DNA of 64,000 nt from Adiantum capillus-veneris. Its lineage: Eukaryota > Streptophyta > Polypodiopsida > Polypodiales > Pteridaceae. Position 1 is the first letter of the stretch. Every line of letters starts with the position of its first letter. Location: contig CM043942.1 of NCBI GenBank assembly GCA_014529385.2, positions 47,846,244 to 47,910,243 on the forward strand, given 5' to 3'. This document shows positions 45,961 to 56,660 of the stretch, one piece after another. The notes under the pieces were generated by a model, which saw only the letters and a list, made by a program, of their open reading frames with translations, was not told the DNA's origin and did not search any database. The translations under genes were made by a program, and so were the position numbers.

Positions 45961-46650
45961 CTAGTTGGGTGTTGGCGGTAAAAATATATGGGACCCTCAA
46001 TGGCCCCCAACAATAAAGATCTTTCTATGGAAAGTACTTTGGGGGCCCCTTTCAACTGTGGTCAAGATTTTAACCAGAGAGATAGACTTGAATAGATTCT
46101 TAGGGTGCAAAGCGGCCAGTGAGGATCCCCTCCACTTGTGCCAAAATTATCCATCTACAAGAGGCCTAGTGGGAAAATTATGCAAATGGGTACAAAAGAC
46201 TTGGATGATCCCATTCTTCAAGATGAACTACTCTTGGGAGGCAAGGTGTGGAAGAACCAAACCATCTTGATTTGCACACAAAGTGTCCGCTTTTGCTACT
46301 CAAACAAACGTGGAAGTCTAGGAACCAGTGTGTCTTTGGAAAAGACCACTCGATGGCTAGCTTCAAAGAGATTACTCAAGAAAGTAATGAAGCGACCATC
46401 GATGTTAGAAAACATAAGAACTCTGAAGACTGGAATCAAGAAATATTTGCCCTCTTAACTCTAGCTCCCTCCAGCCACAAAAATGTGACTCTCTCAGTAG
46501 CTATCGTATTTTAGGGATTATGTAAACCCACATCCTATATCTAGTCCCTCAAGACATCCGCCGTGCTTGAAGTTGATTGTACATTTCTTTCTGGGTTTAT
46601 TTAAGTAATCCACTCACAATTGTGAATATGAAAAAAAAGAAAAAGAAAAA
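45961..46650 (+). pseudogene. LINE C-terminus, second family, plus copy
   Basis: The frame 45965-46270 carries WPPTIKIFLWKVLWGPLSTV, then CKAASEDPLHLCQNYPSTRG. This is the zf-RVT zinc domain of plant LINE ORF2 (Cys and His ligands visible). Frame 46248-46514 continues with LKQTWKSRNQCVFGKDHSMA. The 3' UTR leads to CCACTCACAATTGTGAATAT near 46610-46630 and an AAAAAAAAGAAAAAG tail. It is a strongly 5'-truncated copy of the family at 43.3-45.2 kb. Confidence 0.8.
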
Positions 46651-47515
46651 GGAATAAAATGATGCAAAATAAAGATATTGTTCATAAGGTAGACTCCTTT
46701 GCACTACAGTATGTTTGAAATGGACGATATAGTGAATGGAAGAAGTATGCATAATCAAATTGTCAACAGTTTTAGGTTTATTGCCTTTTTCTTCATTTGC
46801 ATGCCATGTAGTAGGATAGGATCTATGTGGCAAGGCATAGGTTCAATTCTTCAAGTTTGGGAGATACTATCCCAACTCTTGCAACATACTTTAGTATGGA
46901 ACCCTATTACTCTAGGCACTATATACTTTATCAGTATTTTTGCAAAGCTTTCATAATATGAACAAGTTAACTTGATCTTTTAAAAGCAAGGTTTTTTTAT
47001 TTACAAACATGTCTGAATGAACACATTACCTATTCAAGTCAATGCTCGTTTTGTCATGAAGTGTTCATTGCATTAGTGCCTTACACCAAAATGAGCAACT
47101 TTAATATAAGATCCGTCCCGGTTGGTTGCAAAGTGAACCCTTCTTGATGGTGATGGAGATTACATGCTCCACCCATATTGCGATTTTGCTTTGCTGTATT
47201 CCTAATGGTTTGGTTTATGGATGCCTCTCATAAGGGTGGCTCCCTATTCTAGCCTTTGTAATGTTTTGGGTTTTGGCTCTGAGGTAGTCCATCTCGAGGG
47301 GGATGTCTTATTGAGGTGGCAATCCACCTTATTTCCCTGTCAGTCTCTTTGTGTTTTTGCTTAGTTGTGCCTTGTTTGGTTGAGCAAGTTGTCCTATTGT
47401 AACTCCTTTTGAACTCCATGGCTCATTTGGAGCATGGAGGTGGTGTATGCTTTTCTAGTTTTTGATATATTTCAACTCACTTAGTTGAGTGAGTACTACC
47501 AAAAGAAAAAAGATT
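46651..47515 (+). repeat. Probable LINE 3' UTR and tail, third type
   Basis: From about 47200 the plus strand is T/G-rich in the manner of plant LINE 3' UTRs. It ends in a stem-loop AACTCACTTAGTTGAGTGAG (47474-47493) followed by an A-rich tail near 47500-47510. No coding part is recognised and the 5' limit is unknown; 46651-47100 shows nothing. Confidence 0.4.
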
Positions 47516-47714
47516 CGTGCTCCATACAATCTAATCTTTCGTAAATGATCTTGAAACATATTTTAGTATGATATCATATTCAAAAAATCATGAGACTTTG
47601 TACCCCTAGTTTCTATGCAACATGAGATAGCGTGTCCTTAGATGAAGCTAATCAAGCATGATAAGTTCATCCAAGCTATCTCATAGAATGATTTTGGTCT
47701 CTAGTAGACATTAA

Positions 47715-47929
<215 letters not shown>

Positions 47930-48234
47930 ATATGGAACACATGGGAGTTGCTTAGAAGAGAGGCAAAAATGTGTCACATGGAACACATGGGAATTGCTTA
48001 GAAGGGTGAGATAAAAAGTGTATGTGTGTGTGTGTGTGTAACTTTTTTGGATGATATAGGCAATTTTATTGGGTATAAAAGTCTAGTTCTGGCGTTTTAA
48101 AAGAAGCCTTTTTCTTAGCAAATCAGACATAAAAGAAGCCGTACAGAAGAAGAGAGTTAAGCGTACATGTGATACTTTATTATTTTCTATCCTGAATGGA
48201 TCTACCGTTTGGAGTGAAATCTCTTTGTTTTATG

Positions 48235-48460
48235 TTTTTGTTTTTTGCAAAACTCACAATTTGTGAGTGGATTGTATTAAGCACAACATAAAATTTACAA
48301 ACCAGCCTTAAACTCAAGCCGAGCCTTGAGGTGCTGAAGATTACAGATGGATTTTTTAAAAATTTTCTATAGGTCCTAGATGTGTCGTAAGTATTGCATG
48401 GAAGTGTAAAATACTTCAAAGCCATGTAATCACTCAATAGGATGGGACTCTAACAACAAG
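48235..48460 (-). repeat. LINE tail, second family
   Basis: On the minus strand the segment reads GCCTTAAGG-like UTR sequence, then CAATCCACTCACAAATTGTG and a GTTTTGCAAAAAACAAAAAC tail near 48228-48256. It matches the 3' UTRs at 43.3 and 46.6 kb, so it is a severely truncated insertion. Confidence 0.65.
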
Positions 48461-49985
48461 AAAAAGAAATAAAATGCTTATCGTAAATTTTGAAGAAAAT
48501 ATAAATCCACAAGAAACATGCTTAAAGAATTAAATTTCTTATGTTGCGGAGCTATAAAGGAAAGTGTCCTTATTTAAAAAGTGAATAGCTTTTAAAGTCA
48601 AGATCCTACCCTCTCCAAAAGAACATGATTTCTTCAAGTCTTCAATACTTTTAAGCTCCACTTGAGAGACGCATGTCCCATTGGTAAGAGATCACCTATG
48701 GCTTGTTTTAAGAAATAACGTAACATTGGAAATATCAAAAACTTATTTCACCAAAAGACAAAAATAAAGTTAATTAACTTTTTTAAAAAATAATATTTTC
48801 AAAAAATTAATTGTTTATTTCACAAAACTCTCACAAAAACAAACTAACACACACCATGTAAAAAATAATTTAACCTTGAAAATATTAGAATATTTTTGCC
48901 TCATGACCTTATTTATTTCCCAAAACTCTCACAAAAGCAAGCTAATACACACCCCAAGATGATGTTATTGAGATGTGGTTCTAGTGTGCCACAACATGAG
49001 CAAAAGATGGTGTGAAAAATTTAACTTAACCTTAAAAATATTAGAAATCCATTGATGGGAAAGCCTCTCTTGTTACCCTGTCCATTTCTCAAAATGTCTC
49101 TATTAGAAGCTCTACAACACAATCTCCACTTGGTAAGGAATATTCAAGTAAAAAGACTTTTATGTAGTGATCACACCTTAAGGTCTTCTCATGAATGGAC
49201 ATGCGGTGATTAAAAAGAACGATTTTCCATTATAAGATAACTAAGATATTAAAATAAGTTCCTTATTGAAGACCTAGTCAAAAAAGTTGAGACAGTCTTG
49301 AAAACATGAAGATTTTTAATCATGTTTACATAAGGAGTCCTTAGTAAAGCGTTGGTTTTTTAGTGCAATTGTGGACCATTGGATAAAGCTTGCGGATTAG
49401 TGCCACATGGCAAAAAACTTTTTTTTTTGATATTTCTTCTAGGTCTTTGTGAGAGATATTGACATTTGTGTATCTCTCTCTTTAAAGAGAGCCATTGAAT
49501 ATTTGTTCAGTCATTATTTTTTATGTTTTTAAAATATATTATAATTTAAATAGATCATTTTGCTACACTTGTTTTCAAAAAGTGTAATACTTTATTGTGA
49601 ACAAAAAACCAAAAGAAATCTAAATACTAGTGTTACTTTCTCCTTTTCCCTCTCACAAAGAACCCTCTTATTATTAAATTCCTCTCAATAGCATTACTTA
49701 AGCCATAGTGAACTTCCACCTTGTTTAAATGCCTTTAATCTTCTTCTTCTTTTTCAAGTTATTCCTTACCTCCCAACCACAAAACCCTGGAAAAAAAAAA
49801 GAGCTGAGAGTCATGAAGGTATGATGAAGTAAAAGGGGGGGGGGGGGGGAGGAAGAAGAGTTAAGAAGAAGATTAAATGACTTTAATCTTCTTCTTCTTT
49901 TTCAAGTTATTCCTTATCTATCAACCACAAAACCCAAAAAAACAAGGTGAGGAATCATGAAAGCGTAATGAATTTTAAGGGGGGA

Positions 49986-50025
<40 letters not shown>

Positions 50026-50628
50026 AGAGGGGGGGCGGGCACACGCAAGAGTTATCAAGAGTAGGTCTTAATGAGTGCTTACGATTACATATATTTTTGT
50101 GTGTTTTAATATGAAATTATATTATCCAAATACACTCATAATCACAAATGCCTTATATATTACGATTGTCCCCCTTAAACAGCAAAGTGAAAGGATTACA
50201 TTGGTATTCTAAAACAAAATAAAATGAAAAGGAAGCTAAATAAAAACAATAAAATAAAGAGACTCATTGATAAACTAAAGCAAAATAGTATTTTAACTAC
50301 TATGTGACCATACGTTGCTATGGTTAAGAAGAAGCAAGTCATCACTTTGTGGCGCTCTCCTCTCTCACTTCCCCCCCCCCAGGTGGCAACATGTATCGAT
50401 AAAGTAGTGCCAATTATGTTTTTGGATGTTTTATTATTAAATAAGATCATCCTTCAAAGCTATAATAAGGAAACTCTAGTTAAATATCAATGACATCTCG
50501 TGTAAAACAATGGAGGAGATGACATCTGAAACCTCTCAAAAGACAATCAAATGAAGATCCAACTATGTCACTCATCCTCATAACTCTCTTGAAACAAAAA
50601 GTAATTGTTGGTTGCTTTAAATTGCTAC
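48461..50628. other. AT-rich gene-free DNA with G tracts
   Basis: No coding homology was seen. A 148-bp tandem duplication at about 49733-50030 ends in G runs (listed separately), and a C10-type tract lies near 50370-50380. Confidence 0.5.
49733..50039. repeat. 148-bp duplication ending in poly(G)
   Basis: Two units start CTTTAATCTTCTTCTTCTTT at 49733 and 49881. Unit 1 ends in 15 G (49835-49849) and unit 2 in a run of 37 G (49988-50024) inside a G-rich block to 50039. Between them an inverted repeat AAGAAGAAGATTAAA / TTTAATCTTCTTCTT spans about 49863-49898. Confidence 0.9.
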
Positions 50629-50633
50629 ATTGT

Positions 50634-50859
50634 TGCTACCATATACATGTGGTAGTGATGTGTGTGAACACACTAGGACCGCCATGGCATTTTTTCCCTC
50701 TTTAGGAGGTTTTCCCCCCGTGCATTGTATATACGCCCATCACTCTAGGGCTATCTATCTTTCCATTGCACACTAAGTAACACACTCTCTATTGTGTGCC
50801 TTGATCTTCCTTCGTCTTCTCCAAGCTGTGTGTGTTTCTCTGAAACCCTAATTCCAACA
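50634..50859 (+). repeat. Copia 5' LTR
   Basis: 226 bp, TGCTACCATATAC to ATTCCAACA. It contains GCATTGTATATACGCC near 50722, a likely TATA box, and a GTGTGTGAACACAC palindrome near 50659-50672. It is followed by the primer-binding site. Confidence 0.95.
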
Positions 50860-50861
50860 AT

Positions 50862-50873
50862 TGGTATCAGAGC
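50862..50873 (+). promoter_or_regulatory. Copia primer-binding site
   Basis: TGGTATCAGAGC, complementary to the 3' end of initiator tRNA-Met, two bases after the LTR. Confidence 0.95.
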
Positions 50874-51221
50874 AGGTCATGTCCTCCCGGGCTTAGTCTC
50901 CGGCTGCTCCAGCACATGCGTGCTCACTTTCTCCGATTTTAGTGAGCTTTGGCGAGCGTTCGCAGTTTGACAAAAATTTTGGGAAAGCTTGAAAAGCTTG
51001 GTCTGCTCAGAATTTTGATTTGGACTCAATTCGGCATCCGTTTCCACTACAGGCAGTACTGCACAGGCTATTTCGTCATTTTGTGCAAAATTTCTGTCAG
51101 TGCCGTTTTCTGCATAACAGGTGTCTCATAGTCTTCTACGGTTTGTGCTATATAGCACAAGTTGTTCCCGCTTCGTTTCTCCTATTTTCGGGCAGTTTTC
51201 ACATCAGGTGCATCATTTCCC

Positions 51222-52136
51222 ATGGCTGACAACAACAACACAGATGTGTTCAAGATGTTTGCTGCTGAGGACAGGTTGGATGGGGACAACTACCCTATGT
51301 GGGCTTATATGATGCAACATGTTCTTGTGTCAAAGGGTGTCTGGAACATTGTGCAGGGCATTGATGTACGTCCTGGTTCTGAGGATGTAGGCGATGTTGA
51401 GGATGTTGCAGGTCTTGCTGCAAGGATTGCAGCTGTTAAAGTTGTTTTGCCTACGGGTAGAACAAGCTCGTTGGGATGTTAAGGATGCGCAGGCTCATGC
51501 ATTGATTGCGTTGTTTGTGAAGCGCACCATTGTTCTCACATCCGTTCAGCAAAATCTGCAAAACAGGCTTGGGATATTTTAGCAGGTCTTTATGCAAGCA
51601 GCAATGAGGCTAAAATTGCTTTGCTGCGTAAAGAGCTCGAGTCGAAGATTATGCATGAGGAAGATGATATGGACACTTTCCTTGCTAGTGTCAAGGATAT
51701 CAATGAGCAGCTTATTTCTGCAGGTGAAGTCATTTCAGACAGTTCCCTTGTGCAGATTGTTCTTGATGCCTTACCAGATTCCTACCAGACTTTTGCTAGT
51801 ACTTGGAGACTGATGACCCAGGAAATCCTGAAGTTGTCAAGTTTGATGCATTATGCACATTGCTGTTGCAAGTCACTTTCTAGGAAAAACACGACTAGGC
51901 AGCGTGCAGTTGAACAGGCTTTTTTTTGCTTCTCAAAGAAAGGGTGGTAACAGTAATGCAGCCACTTCTTATGGTTCTGCTGCGAATGGAAAAAATTATG
52001 TTCCTAATGCTTCTGCTGGCAGCAATTCGTCTGGAAATTCTAGTGACAAGGGCAAAAAGAAGATGCGTTGCCATTATTGTAAAGCCAATGATCACTTGAT
52101 CAAGTCCTGTCCTAACGTTGAAGGCCAAAGAGGCTA
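51222..52136 (+). pseudogene. Copia gag, frameshifted
   Basis: ATG 51222 opens MADNNNTDVFKMFAAEDRLD, then GDNYPMWAYMMQHVLVSKGV, the N-terminal copia Gag pattern. It shifts frame near 51440 (VEQARWDVKDAQAHALIALF in another frame) and again near 51590. The main Gag helix region is at 51621-51810 (MHEEDDMDTFLASVKDINEQ, LDALPDSYQTFASTW). The zinc knuckle CHYCKANDHLIKSC (C-x2-C-x4-H-x4-C) is near 52069-52110. Gag would package element RNA. The apparent Met starts of the inner frames are just frame re-entry points. Confidence 0.9.
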
Positions 52137-52203
52137 AGAGAAAGAGGGTGGTTCCACTGCAGATGCTGGTTCCACTACAAATGCAGCCATTGTTGAGTCT
52201 TCT

Positions 52204-52620
52204 ATGAAAGGAGACTGTGTTGCTGATGTTGATGCAAAATGGGCTTTTAGCGCAGAGTGCACTTACAATCCTGCTGTCCATGATGCATGGTTGTCAGTTG
52301 CTGCAGATTCACATGTGTGGTATTTTGACAGTGGTGCTACAAAGCACATTACCTCACATCGTGAATTGTTTACCTCTCTGGAGTCTATCCCTCATGGGAA
52401 TTCAATCACTTGTGCCAACAACGCCTCTTATCCAGTTCAGGGAGTTGGGAAGATTGTGCTCACTGCTGCTAATGGTAGTTCCTTCACACTTGTTGATGCA
52501 CTTTATGTACCTGGGATCAAGAAGAATCTCTTCTCTGTATCCGCACTTGCTAGACTTGGACTTGTAGTCAAATTTGTGGATGACAGATGTACAGTTCATG
52601 ATCTCAGTTTGGTGATGAAA
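52204..52620 (+). pseudogene. Copia protease
   Basis: SHVWYFDSGATKHITSHREL carries the catalytic D-S-G. ITCANNASYPVQGVGKIVL and VDALYVPGIKKNLFSVSALA follow, the standard copia protease end. The frame is open here and no catalytic residue is missing. It continues into the pre-integrase region before losing register near 52620. Confidence 0.93.
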
Positions 52621-53450
52621 TTGTTGCATCTGGCCTTTTGTGTCGTGGGCTGTATAAGCTCACTTTGTATGACAAGTGTGGACAAAATTTTGCAAATGCT
52701 CTTGCAGATTCAAGGCTATTTCAGATGCAAAAACTTTGGCATGCACGTTTTGTCATCTGAATTTTACAGTTTGCTTTGTTTGCAGAAATCTGATATGGTT
52801 GCTTCTTTGCCGCCTCTTGAAGCACCTGTCAAACATGTTTGTGAAGGCTGTATTTTGGATAAGATGCAGCGTTCTTAAATTTCCAAAGGATGGTTCAGTT
52901 CGGGGCCACATGCAGGTTGCAGCTTGTGCATAGTGATGTTTGTGGGCCCATGCAAACTCCGTCCTGGGCAAGTCCGATGTTTTTATGTGCTTCAAACAAT
53001 TTCTAGCTATGTCTGAAAACTTGTCTCGAAAAAATGTACTTGGGCACCCTCCGTTCACGATCGAGGGGGGGAGTAATATGTCTCATGAATTTAATGCATT
53101 TCTGCGTAGTCGTGGGATAAAACACCATTGACAGTGCCTTACACGCCTCAACAAATGGTGTCGCTGAGAGGAAAAAACAGGTCACTGACAGAAATGGCAC
53201 GATGTATGATAAAAAGTCAAGCTTTGCGCATTCTTTTTGGCTTGAGGCCATCATGTGTGCCACTTATGTACTTAACAGGTGTCCTACGAAAGCTTTGCAG
53301 TCTATGAACCATGGCATGATAGAAAGCCTTCTATTGAGCACATGCGTGTTTTGGCTGTTTCGATATTCTTGGTGCCACAATTGCAATGCATAAAATTGGA
53401 TGATAAGGATGTCAAATGTATTTTTGTTGGTTATAGTGCTTGAAAGCAAA
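52620..53450 (+). pseudogene. Copia integrase, heavily broken
   Basis: A zinc-binding LWHARF-HLNF segment is near 52730-52770 and C-x2-C near 52840. The first core part (HSDVCGPM) lies near 52930-52950 and EGGSNMSHEFNAFLRSRGIK at 53065-53125. The NGVAER-like segment near 53155 and FWLEAIMCATYVLNRCPTKA at 53225-53290 complete the core. At least five frame changes occur. The usual DNGGEF motif reads EGGSNM, so the second catalytic Asp appears lost. Confidence 0.88.
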
Positions 53451-53889
53451 GGTTACAGGTTGTATCATCCGCAAACAAAACGTATTCTGGTTTCTCGGGA
53501 TGTAGTGCTGTGGAAGATTCTGTTCAGCCTTGCTGTCATGTACTAGAGACAGTAATGTAAGCTCACGGGACATTTATGACACTTTGTTGCCTCTTTTTAG
53601 TGGTGGAAATACGAATGTAAGTTCAAATGAGGCAATGTACACCTATGGGGGTTTCTGAAAATGTTTTAGATCAGTCTATTACTGATGCAGATGTACATGA
53701 TGTATTTGATGAGGAAAGGGTTGAAATTGAGCAGGCTAGAGGTATGCCAAAATGGCTGGTGCACACTTTGCGTGACACTAAATTGGATGCACCTTTGTCT
53801 AGTCGTATCGTTCAGGCTCTCGCCATGCATCTTATGCATCAGATTGTTATGCTTTGGCTGTGTCTAGCTTATATGATGTTGAGGAGCCT

Positions 53890-54240
53890 CTGTCTTTGAT
53901 GAAGCACAAAATTCAGAAATTGGATGGCTGCCATGCAATCAGAATATGATGCACTTATAGAAAATGACACATGGACTTTATTTGATTTGCCTCCTGGCAA
54001 AAAGGCCATTGGTATGAAGGGGTTTACAAGTTGAAATGCAAGCCGGATGGTGAGATCGATCGCCATAAGGCTCGACTTGTTGCCAAAGGTTATGCACAAC
54101 AAAAAGGCATAGATTATGAAGAGACTTTTTCTCCCACTTGTCGTATGACTGCTGTGCATTTTCTATGTGTATTGGTAGCTCATTTTGGTTGGGATGTACA
54201 TCATCAGACATTGTTACTGCTTTCTTGAATGGTGACATAT
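53890..54240 (+). pseudogene. Copia RT N-terminal part, frameshifted
   Basis: After a 53.5-53.9 kb linker with DVHDVFDEERVEIEQ, the RT start is at about 53920-54000 (MAAMQSEYDALIENDTWTLF across frames). KCKPDGEIDRHKARLVAKGY and GIDYEETFSPTCRMTAVHFL follow at 54031-54170. One base appears missing just before DIVTAFLNGDI, where the next frame takes over. Confidence 0.9.
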
Positions 54241-55430
54241 TTGAGGAAGTTTATGTAACGCAGCCTCGCGGTTTTGTCATAAAAGGACAAGAGGACAAAG
54301 TGCGCAAATGTAAGAAGGATTTGTATGGGTTAAAGCAATCTCCTCGTGCTTGGTATGAGAAAGCTGACACTCATTTGGTTAAACGAGGATTTCGTAACAG
54401 TCCAACAGAAAGCACATTGTATGTAAAGCGTGAGGATGATGTACTTCTCATTGTGATTCTTTATGTCGATGATTTGCTGATCACTGGACCAAATGAGAGA
54501 CATATTGCTGAATTTAAGGCTGATTTGAATGCTACTTTCAAGATGAAAGATTTGGGGCTATTGCATCATTACTTGGGTATACAGTTTAAGCAGTGTGATG
54601 GTGGTATTGCCTTGTGTCAGAAAAGTTACATAGAGACATTGCTATGTAACTTTGGACTTGAGGATTGCAAACATATTGCCACTCCCATGGAAACAGGTTT
54701 GAAGTTGAGTCTACATGATGCTGGAGATCCTGCTGATGTCACTCTTTACCAAACTGTTGTTGGTTGCCTCATTTATGTATGCAACACGAGGCCGGATATT
54801 CAGTTTGCAGTCTCACAGGTCAGCAGATTTATGCATAGCCCAGGGTCTAAGCATTGGCAGGCTGTTAAGAGGATTTTCCTCTACCTTAGTGGCACTTTAC
54901 ATCTTGGCTTGTTTTATCCCAAGGGGGGATCATTTCCGCCAGACTTACATGCTTTTTTGGACTTAGATTGGGCTGGTTGTTTTGACATGCGAGTGTCCAC
55001 AAGTGGTTTTTGTTTCATGCTTGGCAGTTCATGTATATCATGGTTGAGCAAGAAGCAACCTACTGTGGCCACTTCGAGTTGTGAGGCTGAGTGCAGGGCA
55101 GTCTTCACAGCTATGATTGAGTTTGTATGTCTCAAACGCCTTATGGCTGATTTGGGTGTTGGACAGGACACTGCCAACACTATCTACACTGACAGTCAGA
55201 GCGCATTGGTAGTTGCGAGGAACCCAATTTTTCATGCTCGCACAAAGCACATTGAGGTGCATTACCACTATGTTAGGGAGAGGCTCTCAGCAGGAGAGAT
55301 CAGCTTGGCTTATGTGCCAACACAAGAAAACCTTGAAGATCTTTTCACAAAGGCATTGTCTCGTGAGAAGCTTGAAGCTTTTGTAAAGCATTGGGCTTAC
55401 TCCCTTTGTGGACTGATCCTGTCCTCAGGG
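54138..55430 (+). pseudogene. Copia RT and RNase H, open frame
   Basis: From about 54200 the frame reads DIVTAFLNGDIFEEVYVTQP (first catalytic Asp), KKDLYGLKQSPRAWYEK, LIVILYVDDLLITGPNE with intact YVDD, FKMKDLGLLHHYLGIQF, TRPDIQFAVSQVSRFMHSPG, then RNase H: LDLDWAGCFDMRVSTSGFCF, ATSSCEAECRAV, IYTDSQSALVVARNPIFHAR, HIEVHYHYVRERL, ENLEDLFTKALSREKLEAF. Catalytic residues of both domains are present. The first about 20 codons and the residues after about 55430 are noncoding by homology. This is the best-preserved copia coding block in the window. Confidence 0.93.
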
Positions 55431-55481
55431 CATGGCACTTCCCTTTACTCATGTGCCAGCTCTCGTTCACCGCATCACTCC

Positions 55482-55490
55482 AGGGGGGAT
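55482..55490 (+). promoter_or_regulatory. Copia polypurine tract
   Basis: AGGGGGGAT directly precedes the 3' LTR and would prime plus-strand cDNA. Confidence 0.9.
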
Positions 55491-55717
55491 TGTTACCATA
55501 TACATGTGGTAGTGATGTGTGTGAACACACTAGGACCGCCGGGGCATTTTTTCCCTCTTTAGGAGTTTTTTTGCCCCGTGCATTGTATATACGCCCATCA
55601 CTCTAGGGCTATCTATCTTTCCATTGCACACTAAGTAACACACTCTCTATTGTGTGCCTTGAGCTTCCTTCGTCTTCTCCAAGCTGTGTATGTTTGTCTG
55701 CAACCCTAATTCCAACA
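55491..55717 (+). repeat. Copia 3' LTR
   Basis: 227 bp, TGTTACCATATAC to ATTCCAACA. It differs from the 5' LTR at roughly ten positions, clustered at GCCGGGGCA and GAGTTTTTTTGCCCC. Confidence 0.95.
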
Positions 55718-55722
55718 ATTGT

Positions 55723-56064
55723 TGGTTGCTTTAAATTTTTATATTGTTCCATTGAACTAGCTATTGGTTAATTAGCAAGTCACTTAGAGTTGGTATATTT
55801 TTCTCATAGCATGGCCCAATTGTTTTAGGATCTATATACATGATGCATAACCTTGGTGTATAATATATGAAGATTTTTATACTTGCATATCACATAACAT
55901 TCCAATCATAATTCTAAGAGCGTTGCTATCTCGTGGCTCTGTGGGAGCCTCCTCTTTCTTTGCAATCATCTCTATGTCTCTTGGGATTTTTTCTATGACA
56001 TTAGAAATTCTCCTCATGGGTGTGTGATATATGTTTATATAAATAAATATAGATAGCGCGCGCA

Positions 56065-56155
<91 letters not shown>

Positions 56156-56204
56156 CATATGTGTGTGTGTATACCCACACATACACACACATATATATGT
56201 GTGT

Positions 56205-56241
<37 letters not shown>

Positions 56242-56250
56242 TATGTAATA

Positions 56251-56296
<46 letters not shown>

Positions 56297-56586
56297 ATAT
56301 ATATATATATATTCTGTGTGTGTGTGTGTGTGTGTATATACACACAGACACAGACACAGACACACACACACACACATATACATACATACAACACACATAT
56401 ATATAAATTTATGTGTGTGTGTAAATGTATGTATGTATATGTGGTGTGTGTGTGTATATATATAATGTATTATGGGTGTGTGTGTATAAATGTATATATA
56501 TTTATGTGTGTGTGTGTGTGTATATATATACAAATACACACACACACACACACAACACACATATATATATATTATATATATATGTG

Positions 56587-56623
<37 letters not shown>

Positions 56624-56660
56624 TGTGTGAACGCGCGCGCGTACACACACAACACACACA
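55723..56660. repeat. (AT)n / (GT)n / (CA)n microsatellite field
   Basis: From about 56065 to 56660 the DNA is almost wholly alternating purine-pyrimidine: (AT)n up to about 65 bp, with (GT)n and (CA)n blocks in both orientations. Long open frames (up to 294 codons on the minus strand) are periodic artefacts. 55723-56064 shows no gene. Confidence 0.95.

Larger units (their letters stand above)
50629..55722 (+). mobile_element. Complete Ty1/copia element
   Basis: LTRs at 50634-50859 and 55491-55717 flank gag, protease, integrase and RT-RNase H in copia order. The flanking ATTGT at 50629-50633 and 55718-55722 is the target duplication. LTR identity is about 95 percent by eye, so it is older than the nested chromovirus. 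Gag, integrase and the RT start are broken by several indels, while RT-RNase H keeps a 474-codon frame. RNA-mediated movement would need a helper. Confidence 0.95.
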
